This document shows, one piece after another, positions 1 to 9,050 of a DNA stretch of 13,705 nt (positions within the stretch are counted from its first letter, which is position 1; every line of letters begins with the position of its first letter). This stretch comes from Lojkania enalia (Eukaryota; Ascomycota; Dothideomycetes; Pleosporales): assembly GCA_010094045.1 (NCBI GenBank), contig ML986693.1, positions 34,994-48,698 on the forward strand, written 5' to 3'. The notes beneath the pieces were generated by a model. It was not told the origin of the DNA and searched no databases. It was given only the letters and a program-made list of their open reading frames with translations. Made by a program: the position numbers and the translations under genes.

Positions 1-870
1 TAGCTTTTATAGCTATCTAAAATAAGTAGCCTATATAATTCTACCTAACGTATCTTTATATACTTATTAAAGTACTTTAGCTACTTAAGACTAAGTATAT
101 TATTTATCCAGCCGTTCTTAGAGACTAAAATTTTCCAATCGTATAGTATACCTGCTTCTTTATACTATATAGAGATATAGACGCGTTCTTTATAAATAAT
201 AAATAGTAGAGTTATATATATAGTAGTATAGATATTTTAGATAATTATAACCTACTCGCAATCGCCTAACTGTATAAGAGTAGGCCTTATACGATATTCT
301 AAACCTATAATAACCTTTATAATATTAATACTACCTATCTAAAAACCTATTTTATTAAAGTTGTAGATATTATTATTATATATACTATATTTTACAATTA
401 TATCCTATACGAGTTTAAACTATATGTTAATAACCTCTAGATTCTCTTATTTTATTCTTTAACAATCCTTTACTTAATTAAAAACTATTTTGAACTTATT
501 TATACGCGCTATAAATTGTTTAGACTAATTCTTTTCTATAAATATTCTATTATATACGCCTAATAGTTTATCTACTATATCTACTACCTTATATAGCCGG
601 GGCGCAAATCCTCGTAAATTAAGGTTAAGAATATATTGTACGATTGTTTATTCTTCGGTTACTATAAGCTTCTAGTAATTTAGTTATATATAAGAGTAAA
701 ACGCGATTCTATAAAGTTGAGTAGAGAGTTGTTAATATTATATATTAAAAGCTATAGCAGCGTGTCGTACGCTCTTAAACTAGTCTAATTTATACGCTTG
801 TAAGGTAAGTTTAATTCTACCTTCTTATTAAATTAATAGAAGGTCGTATTGTAGATTTATTATAGTTTGT
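1..870 (-). pseudogene. RIP-inactivated Fot1/pogo transposase (element D), C-terminus outside window
   Basis: Transposases of this family bind their inverted repeats through N-terminal HTH domains (psq-like plus CENP-B-type) and cut DNA with a DDE domain. On the minus strand one frame can be followed for about 270 codons with no obvious indel. First comes an HTH segment (EGRIKLTLQAYKL, then FKSVRHAAIAFN), then a CENP-B-type part (TIVQYILNLNLRGFAPRL), then the DDE core with IYNFNKIGF where the family has NFDETGF, and later VSKNGWINN and LLILDSYKS. The first catalytic Asp is now Asn (codon at 354-356). The second is still Asp (15-17). More than a dozen in-frame TAA/TAG codons fall where Gln or Trp is expected. 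The start codon is not identifiable; the 870 limit is approximate. Identification is by recalled family motifs, not a search. Confidence 0.8.
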
Positions 871-899
871 ACGTAGTGTTTATAATACTAAGAAAAAGT

Positions 900-940
900 G
901 GCCGCTTTGATGGTTTAGCCGCTTCGATAGTAGAATACGT
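900..940 (-). repeat. Terminal inverted repeat region of element D
   Basis: Read on the minus strand from 940, the end carries AAGCGGC at offsets 17-23 and again at 34-40, a 17-bp period. This GC-richer stretch stands out from its AT-rich surroundings. Its partner repeat lies outside the window, so its status as an inverted repeat is inferred from position, the TA flank and resemblance to the ends of A, B and C. Confidence 0.55.
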
Positions 941-949
941 TATACTATA

Positions 950-1000
950 ATATATCTTATAAGTAAGCAGCTTATATAAGCGAGTAGTCTACTCTATTAT
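950..1000 (+). repeat. Left terminal inverted repeat of element A
   Basis: It starts ATATATCTTATAAGTAAGCA and pairs with the reverse complement of 12590-12639. It is also nearly identical to the left end of B at 1301. Differences are C/T or G/A, as expected from RIP. The TA just before it (948-949) matches the TA after the right end. Confidence 0.85.
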
Positions 1001-1029
1001 TAAAATATAATATTTAAGCTTTTAAAATT

Positions 1030-1300
1030 AATATAATAATAAAATAATAAGAATATAGTCTAAAATAAGAATTAAGTAAACTTAGCCTTCTTAACTATTA
1101 AAAGAAGTTAAATAATAGTAAAAAATACGCTACTTTAATATTTAATATAATTTAAATAACCGTATACTAATAATATACCGGAATCTATTTATAGCGCGAT
1201 TATAAGCCTAACTTAAAAAAACTAATAAAATTTAAAGAGGAGGTTATTATTTATAATATATTTAACCTAGATTTATAAAGATTTATATCTACTTTAGCTA
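1030..1300 (+). pseudogene. Transposase of element A, N-terminal HTH segment (interrupted by B)
   Basis: This is the 5' piece of A's transposase, ending where B is inserted. It is collinear with the same part of B (about 1380-1648). Its last readable stretch is FKEEVIIYNIFNLDL, which corresponds to the family's HTH/CENP-B boundary motif (EEEVIIQYILDLDSRGFAP in living members). Upstream of this, stops and indels make the frame hard to follow, and no ATG start can be identified. The remainder of the gene resumes at 3150. Confidence comes mainly from alignment with B rather than from motifs in this short piece. Confidence 0.65.
1299..1300. repeat. TA target-site duplication, left of B
   Basis: The left junction reads TTTAGC-TA then B. 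The right junction reads B then TA-CTATATAAG (3148-3149). Joined with one TA this restores A's sequence, matching B's own internal TTTAGCTGCTATATAAG. Confidence 0.82.
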
Positions 1301-1351
1301 ATATATCTTACAAGCGAGCGGCCTATATAAGCGAGCGGTCTATTCTATTAC
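1301..1351 (+). repeat. Left terminal inverted repeat of element B
   Basis: It contains AAGCGAGCGG at offsets 12-21 and again at 29-38, a 17-bp direct repeat inside the inverted repeat. It pairs with the reverse complement of 3098-3147. Confidence 0.88.
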
Positions 1352-1374
1352 TAAAACACGATACCTAAGCTTTT

Positions 1375-3067
1375 AATAATAATATAACGACGAAATAATA
1401 AAAATATAGTCTAAAACGAGAATTAAGTAAACTTAGCCCTTTTAAATACTAAAAGAGGCTAAATAAATAGCGAAAGACACGCTACTTTAATATTTAACAT
1501 AATTTAATCGACTGTATATTAATAATACGCCGAAATCTTATAGTATAATTATAAGTCTAACGTAAAGAGACTAATAAAACCTAAAGAGGAGGTTATTATT
1601 TAATATATACTTAACCTAGATTTGCGAGGATTTATACCTATTTTAGCTGCTATATAAGATATAGCTAATAGCTTACTTACTAAGTATAGTATAAGCTAGA
1701 TTAGTATATATTAGTTTAGGAACTTTATTAGACGTACTCCTAAGCTTAAGATACGCCTAAATCGGCTTTATAATTGTTAGAGAGCTTTATACGAAGATTC
1801 TAAGGTAATTAAAAGCTGGTTTAAACTTATATAGCGTACTAAGAAGAAGTATAGTATTATAGATAAAGATATACCTTTAATAAATCTAGCTTTTAAATAG
1901 ATATTATCTTATTATAACTAGTTATTATAGGTATAGAGAGACGTAATTAACTAAAGGCAATTTAATTAGGTAATTATAAATAGATTTTAGTAATTTAGAG
2001 GATTAATACTACTAGCTAGACGCTCCTACTCTTTATTATTATTACTAGCTACTACTATCTCTCTACCTAGTACGAAGGTGATAATATACCTAAGAACTAG
2101 GCTATTATAGTTAGTAAGAACAGCTAGATAATAAATAAACTCGATATTAAATAGTTAAAGGACTTTTATAGGTATATAAGAGATTATATAGTAGATACGC
2201 GTCGACTACTAATCTTTAATAGCTATAACAGCTATAACTCGCTTAATTTCTAGAAACTCTACGAGGAATACAGTATTATTCTACTCTATATACTAGCTTA
2301 TTTATTACACCTATTATAGCTACTAGATATAGCCTACTTTTTACTATTAAAGCGTATATATAGAAATTAGATCTTAGTTTTAGCACGTAATTATATTAAC
2401 TATATTATAAAACTTAAGTTCCTTCCAACCTTTAAAACTACTTTTAATATATTAATTATAAAGGATAATATCTATATAAGCTTTTAAGGAGCTGGTCTAG
2501 TCCTATTTAATCTAGAAGTAGTACTTTTAAAGCTTAATATAAAGCTTCGTACGCTAATACTACTAGTATAAGATAATACTCTATAGAAAGTAAAAATACT
2601 AAGTAACACGCGCGAGCTAGAAGCTTAATTAATATTAATTTATAATCGGATTTAAAGGGATATAAACTCTTCGCTAGCTTCTATTACTAAGAAGCTAAAT
2701 TAGCTTAAGAAAGGTTTTATAAAAGTAATATATCAGATCGGGTTAATATATAATAAAATCGTCAGCCTTTAAGAAGCGAATAAAGTAGTAATAAAACGGA
2801 AACAGCGGAAAAAAAGGCGGATTTAAGCGTAAGAGACCCTAATAAAAGTATAAGGAGAGATTATTATTACTAAAAAGGATGATAAGGAGGAAACTCGGGC
2901 TATAATACGCTAATTTAGAGTGCTATCAGGTACGAGCGGATAGTATAAAGCGTACTATAACTGCTGTAGTAAGACTAGACATAATTCTTATATATATTAG
3001 AAGGATGTAGAGGTTTTTATAGAATAATCGCGCAAGTTGTAAATTGCTATTATATTATTTAGTTGTT
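1375..3067 (+). pseudogene. RIP-inactivated Fot1/pogo transposase (element B)
   Basis: This is a dead DDE transposase. Readable stretches in order are: KPKEEVII then YILNLDLRGF (HTH/CENP-B region, about 1591-1640); RALYEDSKVIKSWFKL (about 1781-1830); LLIFNSYNSYNSLNF (about 2208-2250); LLDIAYFLLLKRIYRN (about 2320-2370); KLKFLPTFKTTFN; GAGLVLFNLEVVLLKLNIKLRT; NTRELEA; and a basic KRKQRKKRRI segment. A C-terminal zinc knuckle keeps one Cys and the His but has Tyr at the other two Cys positions. Catalytic Asp 2 is Asn (2218-2220); Asp 3 remains (2326-2328). The region of Asp 1 (about 1870-1876) has lost 4 bp relative to A, shifting the frame. Many TAG/TAA codons replace Gln/Trp. The start codon is not identifiable. 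Confidence 0.85.
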
Positions 3068-3097
3068 AAGCTATATATATATAAAGGTTGAAAAAGT

Positions 3098-3147
3098 TAA
3101 TAGAGTAGACCGCTTACTTATATAGGCCGCTCGCTTGTAAGATATAT
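3098..3147 (-). repeat. Right terminal inverted repeat of element B
   Basis: Its reverse complement reads ATATATCTTACAAGCGAGCG onward, matching the left end at 1301. TA follows at 3148-3149. Confidence 0.88.
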
Positions 3148-3149
3148 TA

Positions 3150-4568
3150 CTATATAAGATATAGCTAATAACTTACTTACTAAATGTAGTATAGGCTAGA
3201 TTAATATATATTAGCTTAGAAACTTTACTAAATATATTTCTAAGCTTAAAATACGTTTAAATCGGCCTTATAATCGTTAGAAAGCTCTATATAAAAATCT
3301 TAAAGTAATTAAAGGCTGGTTTAAACTTATATAGTATAATAAAAAGACGTATAATATTATAAATAAGAATATATATAACTTTAATAAATCTAGCTTTTAA
3401 ATAGATATTATCTTATTATAATTAGTTATTATAGATATAGAGAGATATAATTAGTTAAAGGTAATTTAATTAGATAATTATAAATAGGTTTTAGTAATTT
3501 AGAGGATTAATACTACTAGTTAGGTACTTCCACCCTTTATTATTATTACTAACTACTACCATCTCTCTACCTAGTATAAAGGCGATAATATAACTAAGAA
3601 CTAGACTATTATAGTTAATAAGGACGGCTAGATAATAAATAAACTTAATATTAAGTAGTTAAAGTACTTTTATAGATATATTAAAGATTGTATAGTAGAC
3701 GCGCGTCGACTACTAATCTTTAATAGCTATAATAGCTATAACTCGCTCAATTTCTAGAAATACTATAAGAAATAGAGTATTATTCTACTCTATATACTAG
3801 CTTATTTATTATATCTATTGCAGCTACTAGATATAGCCTACTTTTTACTATTAAAGCGTATATATAGAAATCGGATCTTAGTCTTAATATATAATTATAT
3901 TAACTATATTATAAAACTTAAGTTCTTTCTAGCTTTTAAAGCTACTTTTAATATATTAATTATAAAGGATAATATCTATATAAGCTTTTAAGGAGTTAGT
4001 CTAGTCCTATTTAATTTAGAAGCGGTACTTTTAAAACTTAATATAAAGCTTCGTACGCTAATACTACTAGTATAAAATAATACCTTATAGAAAGTAAAAT
4101 ACTAAGTAATACGCGCTAGCTAGAAGCTTAATTAATATTAATTTATAATCGGATTTAAAGGGATATAAGCTTTTTACTAGCTTCTATTATTAAGAAGTTA
4201 AATTAGCTTAAAAAAGGCTCTATAAAAGTAATATATTAGATCGGGTTAATATATAATAAAATTGTTAGCCTTTGAAAAGTAAATAAAATAGTAATAAAAT
4301 AGAAATAGTAGAAAAAAAGGCGGATTTAAGCGTAAGGGACCCTAATAAAAGTATAAGAAGAGATTATTATTACTAAAAAGGATAATAAGAAGGATATTTA
4401 GGCTATAATATAATAATTTAAAGTACGATTAGGTATAGGTAGATAGTATAAAGTATACTATAGCTATTATAGTAAGACTAGATATAATTCTTATATATAT
4501 TAGAAGGATGTAGAGGTTTTTATAGAATAATTACGCAAGCTATAAATTGCTATTATATTATTTAGTTA
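3150..4568 (+). pseudogene. Transposase of element A, CENP-B/DDE part (continues from 1300)
   Basis: This is the main part of A's dead transposase, collinear with B from about 1648 onward and agreeing with it at most positions; differences are mostly C/T and G/A. A keeps the four bases that B lost, so the first catalytic motif can be read as IYNFNKSSF where the family has NFDESGF: the Asp is Asn and the Glu is Lys. The second Asp is also Asn (3722-3724), in LIFNSYNSYNSLNF. The third is still Asp (3830-3832). Relative to B there is a one-base deletion near 4097 that shifts the frame before NTRELEA. The zinc knuckle near 4450-4495 has lost its cysteines to Tyr. C is inserted just after this segment, in the 3' untranslated part. 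Confidence 0.85.
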
Positions 4569-4576
4569 TTAAGCTA

Positions 4577-4578
4577 TA
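4577..4578. repeat. TA target-site duplication, left of C
   Basis: Partner TA is at 12566-12567. Collapsing the two restores the sequence of the uninterrupted sister element B across this point. Confidence 0.78.
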
Positions 4579-4623
4579 ATATATTTTGTAAGTAAGTTGC
4601 CTATCTAAATAAGTTACCTACCT
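4579..4623 (+). repeat. Left terminal inverted repeat of element C
   Basis: It pairs with the reverse complement of 12521-12565. It contains a repeated AAGTnnCCTA-type motif, with AAGTAAGTTGCCT at offsets 12-24 and AAATAAGTTACCT at 29-41, a 17-bp period. Confidence 0.78.
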
Positions 4624-4814
4624 TATTAGCTATCTCTATATTTAGAGATATATATTATAATAACGCCTGTAGGTGTTAGAAGTACGGCTCTATACTACTA
4701 TACTACTACAACTAAAAGGTACGAATAATTAATATCGCTAATTATAGGTGTAGAATAGTATATATACCCTTATAGTAGGTATTATTATAATAATTTAATA
4801 GGGGATAGATATAC
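4624..4814. other. 3' non-coding end of element C
   Basis: This sequence lies between C's left inverted repeat and the end of its minus-strand transposase frame. It is AT-rich and RIP-affected. I see no motif in it. Confidence 0.5.
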
Positions 4815-6463
4815 TATTTATCTACTACTATACAAGTTCTAGTATTATATCTAGGCTTACTATAGTAGCTATAGTACTTCTAGTATAATATATCTACTCT
4901 TCTACGCTTCCTACCTACGTGTACTTTATCCTTTAGCTGCTTATCTACCTCCTTTTAAGTAGCTATCTCAGCAGTTTTAGCCTTAGTAAGGTTACCTTAC
5001 TTCTATAGAACTTTTTTTAATCGCTTTTTACGCTATAATAGAGTCTTATTTACTTTTTATAGCTAACTAACTTAACGCTAAAATAGTATATATAAATAAG
5101 CTATTAATATAGTACTTTTAGCAGGTAAATTAAAAGAATTATTAATTATAATAGGTAAGCTATTCTAATACCTAATAATACGGTCTTAAATTAGTATTAT
5201 TTAAGACCCTAGTTCGACGGTATTAGTTAGTATTTTTAACTCCTAGAAGCAACTAGCTACTAGTAGTAGTAATAGAGTACGAAGCTTAATATTTAACTTT
5301 AATAGTACTAGACTAGTACCTTAAAAGCTTGTATATATATTAGCTTTAGTAATAGAGTACTAATATACTTTACGAAAGGTTGGTAGAAAGTTAAGCTTTA
5401 TAATATAGTAGATACTAGCTTATATAAGCTTATTAATCTTACGCCTATATAATTTCTTTAATATCAAGAAGTAGCCTACGTTTAGAAGCTATAGTAGATA
5501 TAATAAATCTACTAGTATATATAATAAATCTACTAGTATATATAATAAATCTACTAGTATATATAATAAAATAATATCCTTCTCTTTATAGAGTAGCTAA
5601 AATTTAGTAGACCTATAGCTCTAATAGCTATTAAAAACTAGTAGATAATAAGTACCTACTATACGCTATTTTATATACTAATTAAAACGCTTTAGCTATT
5701 TAATTATAAGCTTATTATTTATCTATCTACTATTACTTAGCGCGATTACTCCTCTAGATAGTATATTATCGCTCTAATATTATATAGAGAGGTGCTACTT
5801 ACTAGTAAAGATAATAAATAGTAGAATAGTATTACTATAAGCGCTAATAGTTTAAATAACTATTATCTACTTATAATCGCCTAGCTATAGTAATTTTAGT
5901 CGACTAGCTAATAGCTTAGTATTAGTAACTATTTTACTAGTAGATATAATATTTATCTAGAAGCTTGTCTCATTAAAATTATAAATATTATTATTATTAA
6001 TAATACTATACTTTACTTTAGTATTATATACTAGGTTAGACTAGCTACTAATAACTTTAGGATTTTTATAGAGAACTCTTTAATAGTCGTATTTTTAATA
6101 GAAGTATATTTTAAGCTTAGGAAAACGATTAATAAAGTTTATTAGCTAGTTTTTACTAACCTAGTCTATAGAACGAGCTCTAAATAAATGGTTAGCTATA
6201 TCTTATATACTATTAATTATAGGAGGGTATCTATAAAATAATAGGTCTAGTATATACTATATTATAGCTAATTCTTCTAGCTTCGTAAGCTTCTTTAAAT
6301 TAGGCTTATAATTATATTATAAAGGTTTACTAGTACGTCGGTCTCTAAGCGTTATTTAAGAGATACTATAAGTAGTTATAGTACTTTATATACTCTAAAT
6401 TTAATCTTAATTAATAGCTAAAATAGCTAGTAATATCTAACCTTTTTAATAGATTAATTAAAG
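4815..6463 (-). pseudogene. RIP-inactivated Fot1/pogo transposase (element C)
   Basis: This is a dead DDE transposase on the minus strand, distinct in sequence from those of A/B and D. From its N-terminal side (about 6330) downward one can read FKEAYEARRISYNIVY, then a CENP-B-type region, IYNFNETSF (family NFDETGF; Asp now Asn at 5972-5974, Glu kept), LLVFNSYQSYRSTKFQLLYKE (second Asp now Asn at 5630-5632), and IILLYI running into a 21-bp triplication. Further down comes a lysine-rich tail (KEVDKQLKDKVHVGRKRRRVD). A C-terminal zinc knuckle at 4832-4876 has only its last Cys; the other two Cys and the His have become Tyr. Stops are TAA/TAG at Gln/Trp positions. The LTR element is inserted at 6464-6468, at or near the gene's 5' end. 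Confidence 0.82.
5500..5570. repeat. Perfect 21-bp tandem repeat, 3.4 copies, inside transposase C
   Basis: Units at 5500-5520, 5521-5541 and 5542-5562 are identical, followed by a partial copy at 5563-5570. Because 21 is a multiple of three the frame is kept; on the minus strand it encodes the repeating heptad LVDLLYI. It lies where family members have a single MPxHSSHLLQPLDV-like stretch before the third catalytic Asp. Confidence 0.95.
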
Positions 6464-6468
6464 TTAAG
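6464..6468. repeat. TTAAG target-site duplication, left
   Basis: This exact 5-bp direct repeat is also found at 12467-12471, immediately outside the two LTRs. A 5-bp duplication is usual for Ty3/Gypsy elements. Confidence 0.9.
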
Positions 6469-6771
6469 TATTACGGTAATACCGCGATACCTCTGCACCT
6501 ATACTACTCTTACTATAATACCCGAACCAGCTGCTAGCGATAGCTGTTAGCTGCTAGCTAGAATATAACTAACTTATTGTAACTATAATAGAGGAAGGTT
6601 TTATCGACCCGGCTAGCCCGTATAGTAGCATAGACCTAGCCTCTATAAAAACTTATATAATATAGATATCTCTATTTTTTACGTAATATCTTAATATTTA
6701 TATATAGTACGTAGTAATAGAGTTAACTACCTAAAGTACGATTAACTAACTATATATAAGCGTCCGTAATA
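6469..6771 (+). repeat. 5' long terminal repeat (303 bp)
   Basis: It begins TATTAC and ends GTAATA. These read as the canonical inverted TGTTAC...GTAACA after RIP of TG to TA and CA to TA. Compared with the 3' LTR, I count about 33 differences by eye, all transitions, with no gaps. A TATA-like TATAAAAA lies at 6644-6651, in the usual place for the LTR promoter. A short internal direct repeat, AGCTGCTAGC, occurs twice near 6530-6563. Confidence 0.92.
6644..6651 (+). promoter_or_regulatory. Putative TATA box in 5' LTR
   Basis: TATAAAAA lies 175 bp into the LTR and is conserved at the same offset in the 3' LTR (12339). A function as the ancestral RNA polymerase II promoter is inferred. Confidence 0.45.
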
Positions 6772-6800
6772 TTATATTATATTATCTACTATAATATACT

Positions 6801-7990
6801 ATAGACGAGAACGCACTCGTTAATATACTTAAAGAGATCTAAGGTAAACTAGACTCTTTATAGTAGAAGAACGAGATACTAGTAGAGGCCTTAGTAACCT
6901 AAGAGAACTACTATAAGTTAGACCTTAAAGTAATATAAAGAGAATTTAGTAGCTACTAAACAGCTACCCTTCTACTAGCTACTAGTATATTAATAGTAAT
7001 AGAACTATCACCCGCCCTTAGCCCGATTTAGCCTATAACCCTAGCTTCTAAATAGATGTCTATATTAACCCCTAATCCGCCTAAAACTATATACGACCCG
7101 TATTTCTATTTTAACTGCTTACCCAACCCTCTAATATTCTCTAGTAAATACTTAGAGCTTTTATACTTTGTTAGAAAGCTCTGCTATAAACTAGAAGGAA
7201 ATACTAACCGATACCTAACTAAATATACCCGCCTTCTATATACCTATTCCTGCCTAGAACGAGACCTAGTAATATTAGTTAACCTATTAATAGATAAGGG
7301 TATTAACTCTATAGATAGCTTAGTCGCCTTCTTAGAATCTACCTATAGTAACTGGAATAAGGAGACTATAGTATAGAATAAGCTAGAGATCTTAAAATAA
7401 GGCTAAAGCAGGTTTCCTACTTACTTTACTAAATTCCGACGCCTGATTGCAGATACTAAACTAAATAAGACCGGATAAATCGTATATCTCTAGTATTCTC
7501 TCTCTAATAAGCTCTACTGTGTTATAATAGGCGTTATAATATTTAGCACCCTAAATAACTACGCTAACCTAATTTCCCTATATAATATTAACCTATATTA
7601 CTTATCCGGTAACTACTATAAATAACTAAAGTATTATACTACTTATTAGAAGAACCTAAACGCTATAGAACTTAATACTTCTAGTTATACGCCTGTAGGC
7701 TCTAATAAATAAGAAAGGTGCTACTGTAAAGGATACTGTTATAAATATAATAGTAAGAGATATATTTTACTAGAATACAGCGCCCCTCTACTATTAATCC
7801 GTTAAAGGTCTTAGAGCCCTACTATACCCTATAGATCCTACTCTCGATCCTCTAACTAATCCTCCAACCGATCTTTAATATACTTATTATCTTATAGATA
7901 AGGCTATTACTCTTACTTCTAAACGTAGCTAGCCTCGCTAACTAGAATATTACTAAAAGGTCCGTTCTAGAAGTAAGTTACTTTTTAAGA
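6801..7990 (+). pseudogene. gag polyprotein region of the chromovirus
   Basis: Gag forms the virus-like particle and binds element RNA. One frame can be followed from about 6801, where ATA (probably a former ATG) precedes DENALVNILKEI. Next is a coiled-coil-like N-terminal segment, then the capsid region (7056-7376 open, followed by TYFTKFRRLIADTKLN and LNNYANLISLYN), typical of fungal retrotransposon gag. A zinc knuckle follows near 7737-7778: the spacing C-x2-C-x4-H-x4-C is kept, but the last three ligands all read Tyr (CYKY, RY, EY), as TGC/TGT to TAC/TAT and CAC to TAC mutations would give. Stops are TAG/TAA at Gln/Trp positions. The 3' limit is approximate, because the gag-protease junction is unclear. 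Confidence 0.82.
7056..7376 (+). pseudogene. Longest open stretch in the window: capsid part of gag (106 codons)
   Basis: This ATG-to-stop stretch lies within the gag capsid region and is not a gene in its own right. The same frame continues upstream through TAG codons to about 6801 and downstream after TAG. It includes YDPYFYFNCLPNPLIFSSKY, then FVRKLCYKLEGNTNRYLTKY, and ends near SLVAFLESTYSNWNKE, which matches the fungal gag pattern '...FLESTYGDPNKE...'. It is open because this stretch happens to hold few surviving CAA, CAG or TGG-derived stops. The Met is probably an internal residue. Confidence 0.75.
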
Positions 7991-7999
7991 CTATACCTA

Positions 8000-9050
8000 T
8001 ACCGAATTTCTATATATCTATAAAACTAGCCCCTATAGAAATAGTTATAGAACTACTAGATTCTAGCTCCTTTCTTAATCTATTAAGACCTAGTCTAGTA
8101 AGATATTAATATTCTTATTAATACTAGGGCTACTAGTTATAGCTATATCTATAGAGATTTTATATATACCCTAAAATTCTAAAAGATATAACTCTTATAT
8201 AATTTATACCCGACCGACTTTAATAGAAAAGTTTTCTATAAGAGGACTATCTCCTATTTAGTTACTCTAACCCTCTAACACCTAAACTATTTAGAGATAG
8301 TATATCTTTATATAACTATACTAGAAAAATACTAGTTAATTCTAGGATAGTTATAGATATATAAGTATTATATAAACCTAGACTATAAGAATAAACAGCT
8401 AGTCTTTACTACTAACTAATACCTAACTTAATACTTATAATTTACTAGTATTACTATCTACTAATAAGCTATTTAAACGGTTATTAAAGACTATAAACTA
8501 CCCGAACCTAATATAAAAGGAGATCCTAAAGTAACTAATTTACAACTCTTATATAATCTAAAGCTTAGGTAGTACTATTTAAAACTCTATCTATTAAACT
8601 ATACCTAATATAATTACTAGCTATCTAAAATACTATACTAGTTAAAAGAATTTAAAACTAAAACTAACCTAACCTTAGATAAAGATTATAGCTAAAAGGA
8701 CCTATTTAAGTCTAAATATCTAAAGTCTATACTATAGTTAGATATATACTATATAGGCGCTATACTACTAGTCTAACTTTTCTAATAATTTAACTATAAA
8801 ATCTTTACTGTATTAATAGCTAATATTAATAAGGCTCTAGCCCTAAAGGTATATATTAACCCTATTATTAAAGTACCTAAAGAATACTATAATCTATTAT
8901 CTATCTTCTTATATAAGAATATAGATAAGCTGCCTAAATAACAACCGTATAATTATAAGATTAAACTAGAGAATAATAAGTAAGCTAGCTTCGGTCTACT
9001 TTATAAGATATCCTAGAACGAGTTAAAGGTACTAAAAAAGTACCTTAATA
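8000..9050 (+). pseudogene. pol: aspartic protease region and linker to RT
   Basis: The retroviral-type aspartic protease that cleaves the polyprotein should lie here. The readable stretch IEIVIELLDSSSFLNLL (about 8038-8088) corresponds to the family's ALVDSGA-like active site. The catalytic Asp is kept (8059-8061) but the Gly of D-S-G now reads Ser (8065-8067). The rest, to about 8820, is too mutated to follow in one frame. From about 8820 a pre-RT stretch, NKALALKVYINPIIKVPKEYYNLL, is typical of Ty3/Gypsy pol just before the RT palm. At least one frame change lies between protease (frame 1) and RT (frame 2). Confidence 0.65.

Larger units (their letters stand above)
1..940 (-). mobile_element. 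Fot1/pogo-like DNA transposon 'D', 5' part, cut by window edge
   Basis: This is the 5' portion of a Tc1/mariner-superfamily (Fot1/pogo clade) cut-and-paste transposon lying on the minus strand. Read from 940 downward, it begins with ACGTATTCTACTATCGAAGC, flanked by TA at 941-942, which is the TA target preference of this superfamily. The terminal region carries AAGCGGC twice, 17 bp apart. A degenerate transposase reading frame follows and runs off the left edge of the window, so the 3' end and the second inverted repeat cannot be seen. It differs in sequence from elements A, B and C. The boundary at 940 is inferred from the TA and from the ACGTA start it shares with the other elements. Confidence 0.72.
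1301..3147 (+). mobile_element. Fot1/pogo-like DNA transposon 'B', nested in its relative A
   Basis: This is a full-length 1847-bp element of the same family as A, inserted in the same orientation inside A's transposase gene. Its ends (1301-1350 and 3098-3147) are near-perfect inverted copies, and TA is duplicated at 1299-1300 and 3148-3149. It carries a plus-strand transposase with HTH, CENP-B-type and DDE regions and a C-terminal zinc knuckle. It is slightly less decayed than A at some sites (for example CACGCG for A's TACGCG near 2610), but it is still full of RIP stops and has a 4-bp deletion at the first catalytic motif. Confidence 0.9.

Noticed and set aside
950..1650. Apparent tandem duplication of about 350 bp (950-1300 and 1301-1650)
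   Set aside because: The second unit continues as a full transposon with its own inverted end at 3147, and the first resumes at 3150 after a duplicated TA. This is a nested insertion, not a tandem duplication.
3150..4578. An independent 5'-truncated transposon copy following B
   Set aside because: Its missing 5' part is present at 950-1300 and its 3' end at 12568-12639, and the pieces add up to a full-length element.
6772..6800. Primer-binding site after the 5' LTR
   Set aside because: The sequence after the LTR is TTATATTATATTATC and gives no recognisable match to a tRNA 3' end. RIP may have erased it, so I do not call it.
7056..7376. The 106-codon open frame as a functional small gene
   Set aside because: It is the capsid part of a gag pseudogene. 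The frame continues on both sides through RIP-type stops, and the flanking coiled-coil and zinc-knuckle regions belong to the same protein.
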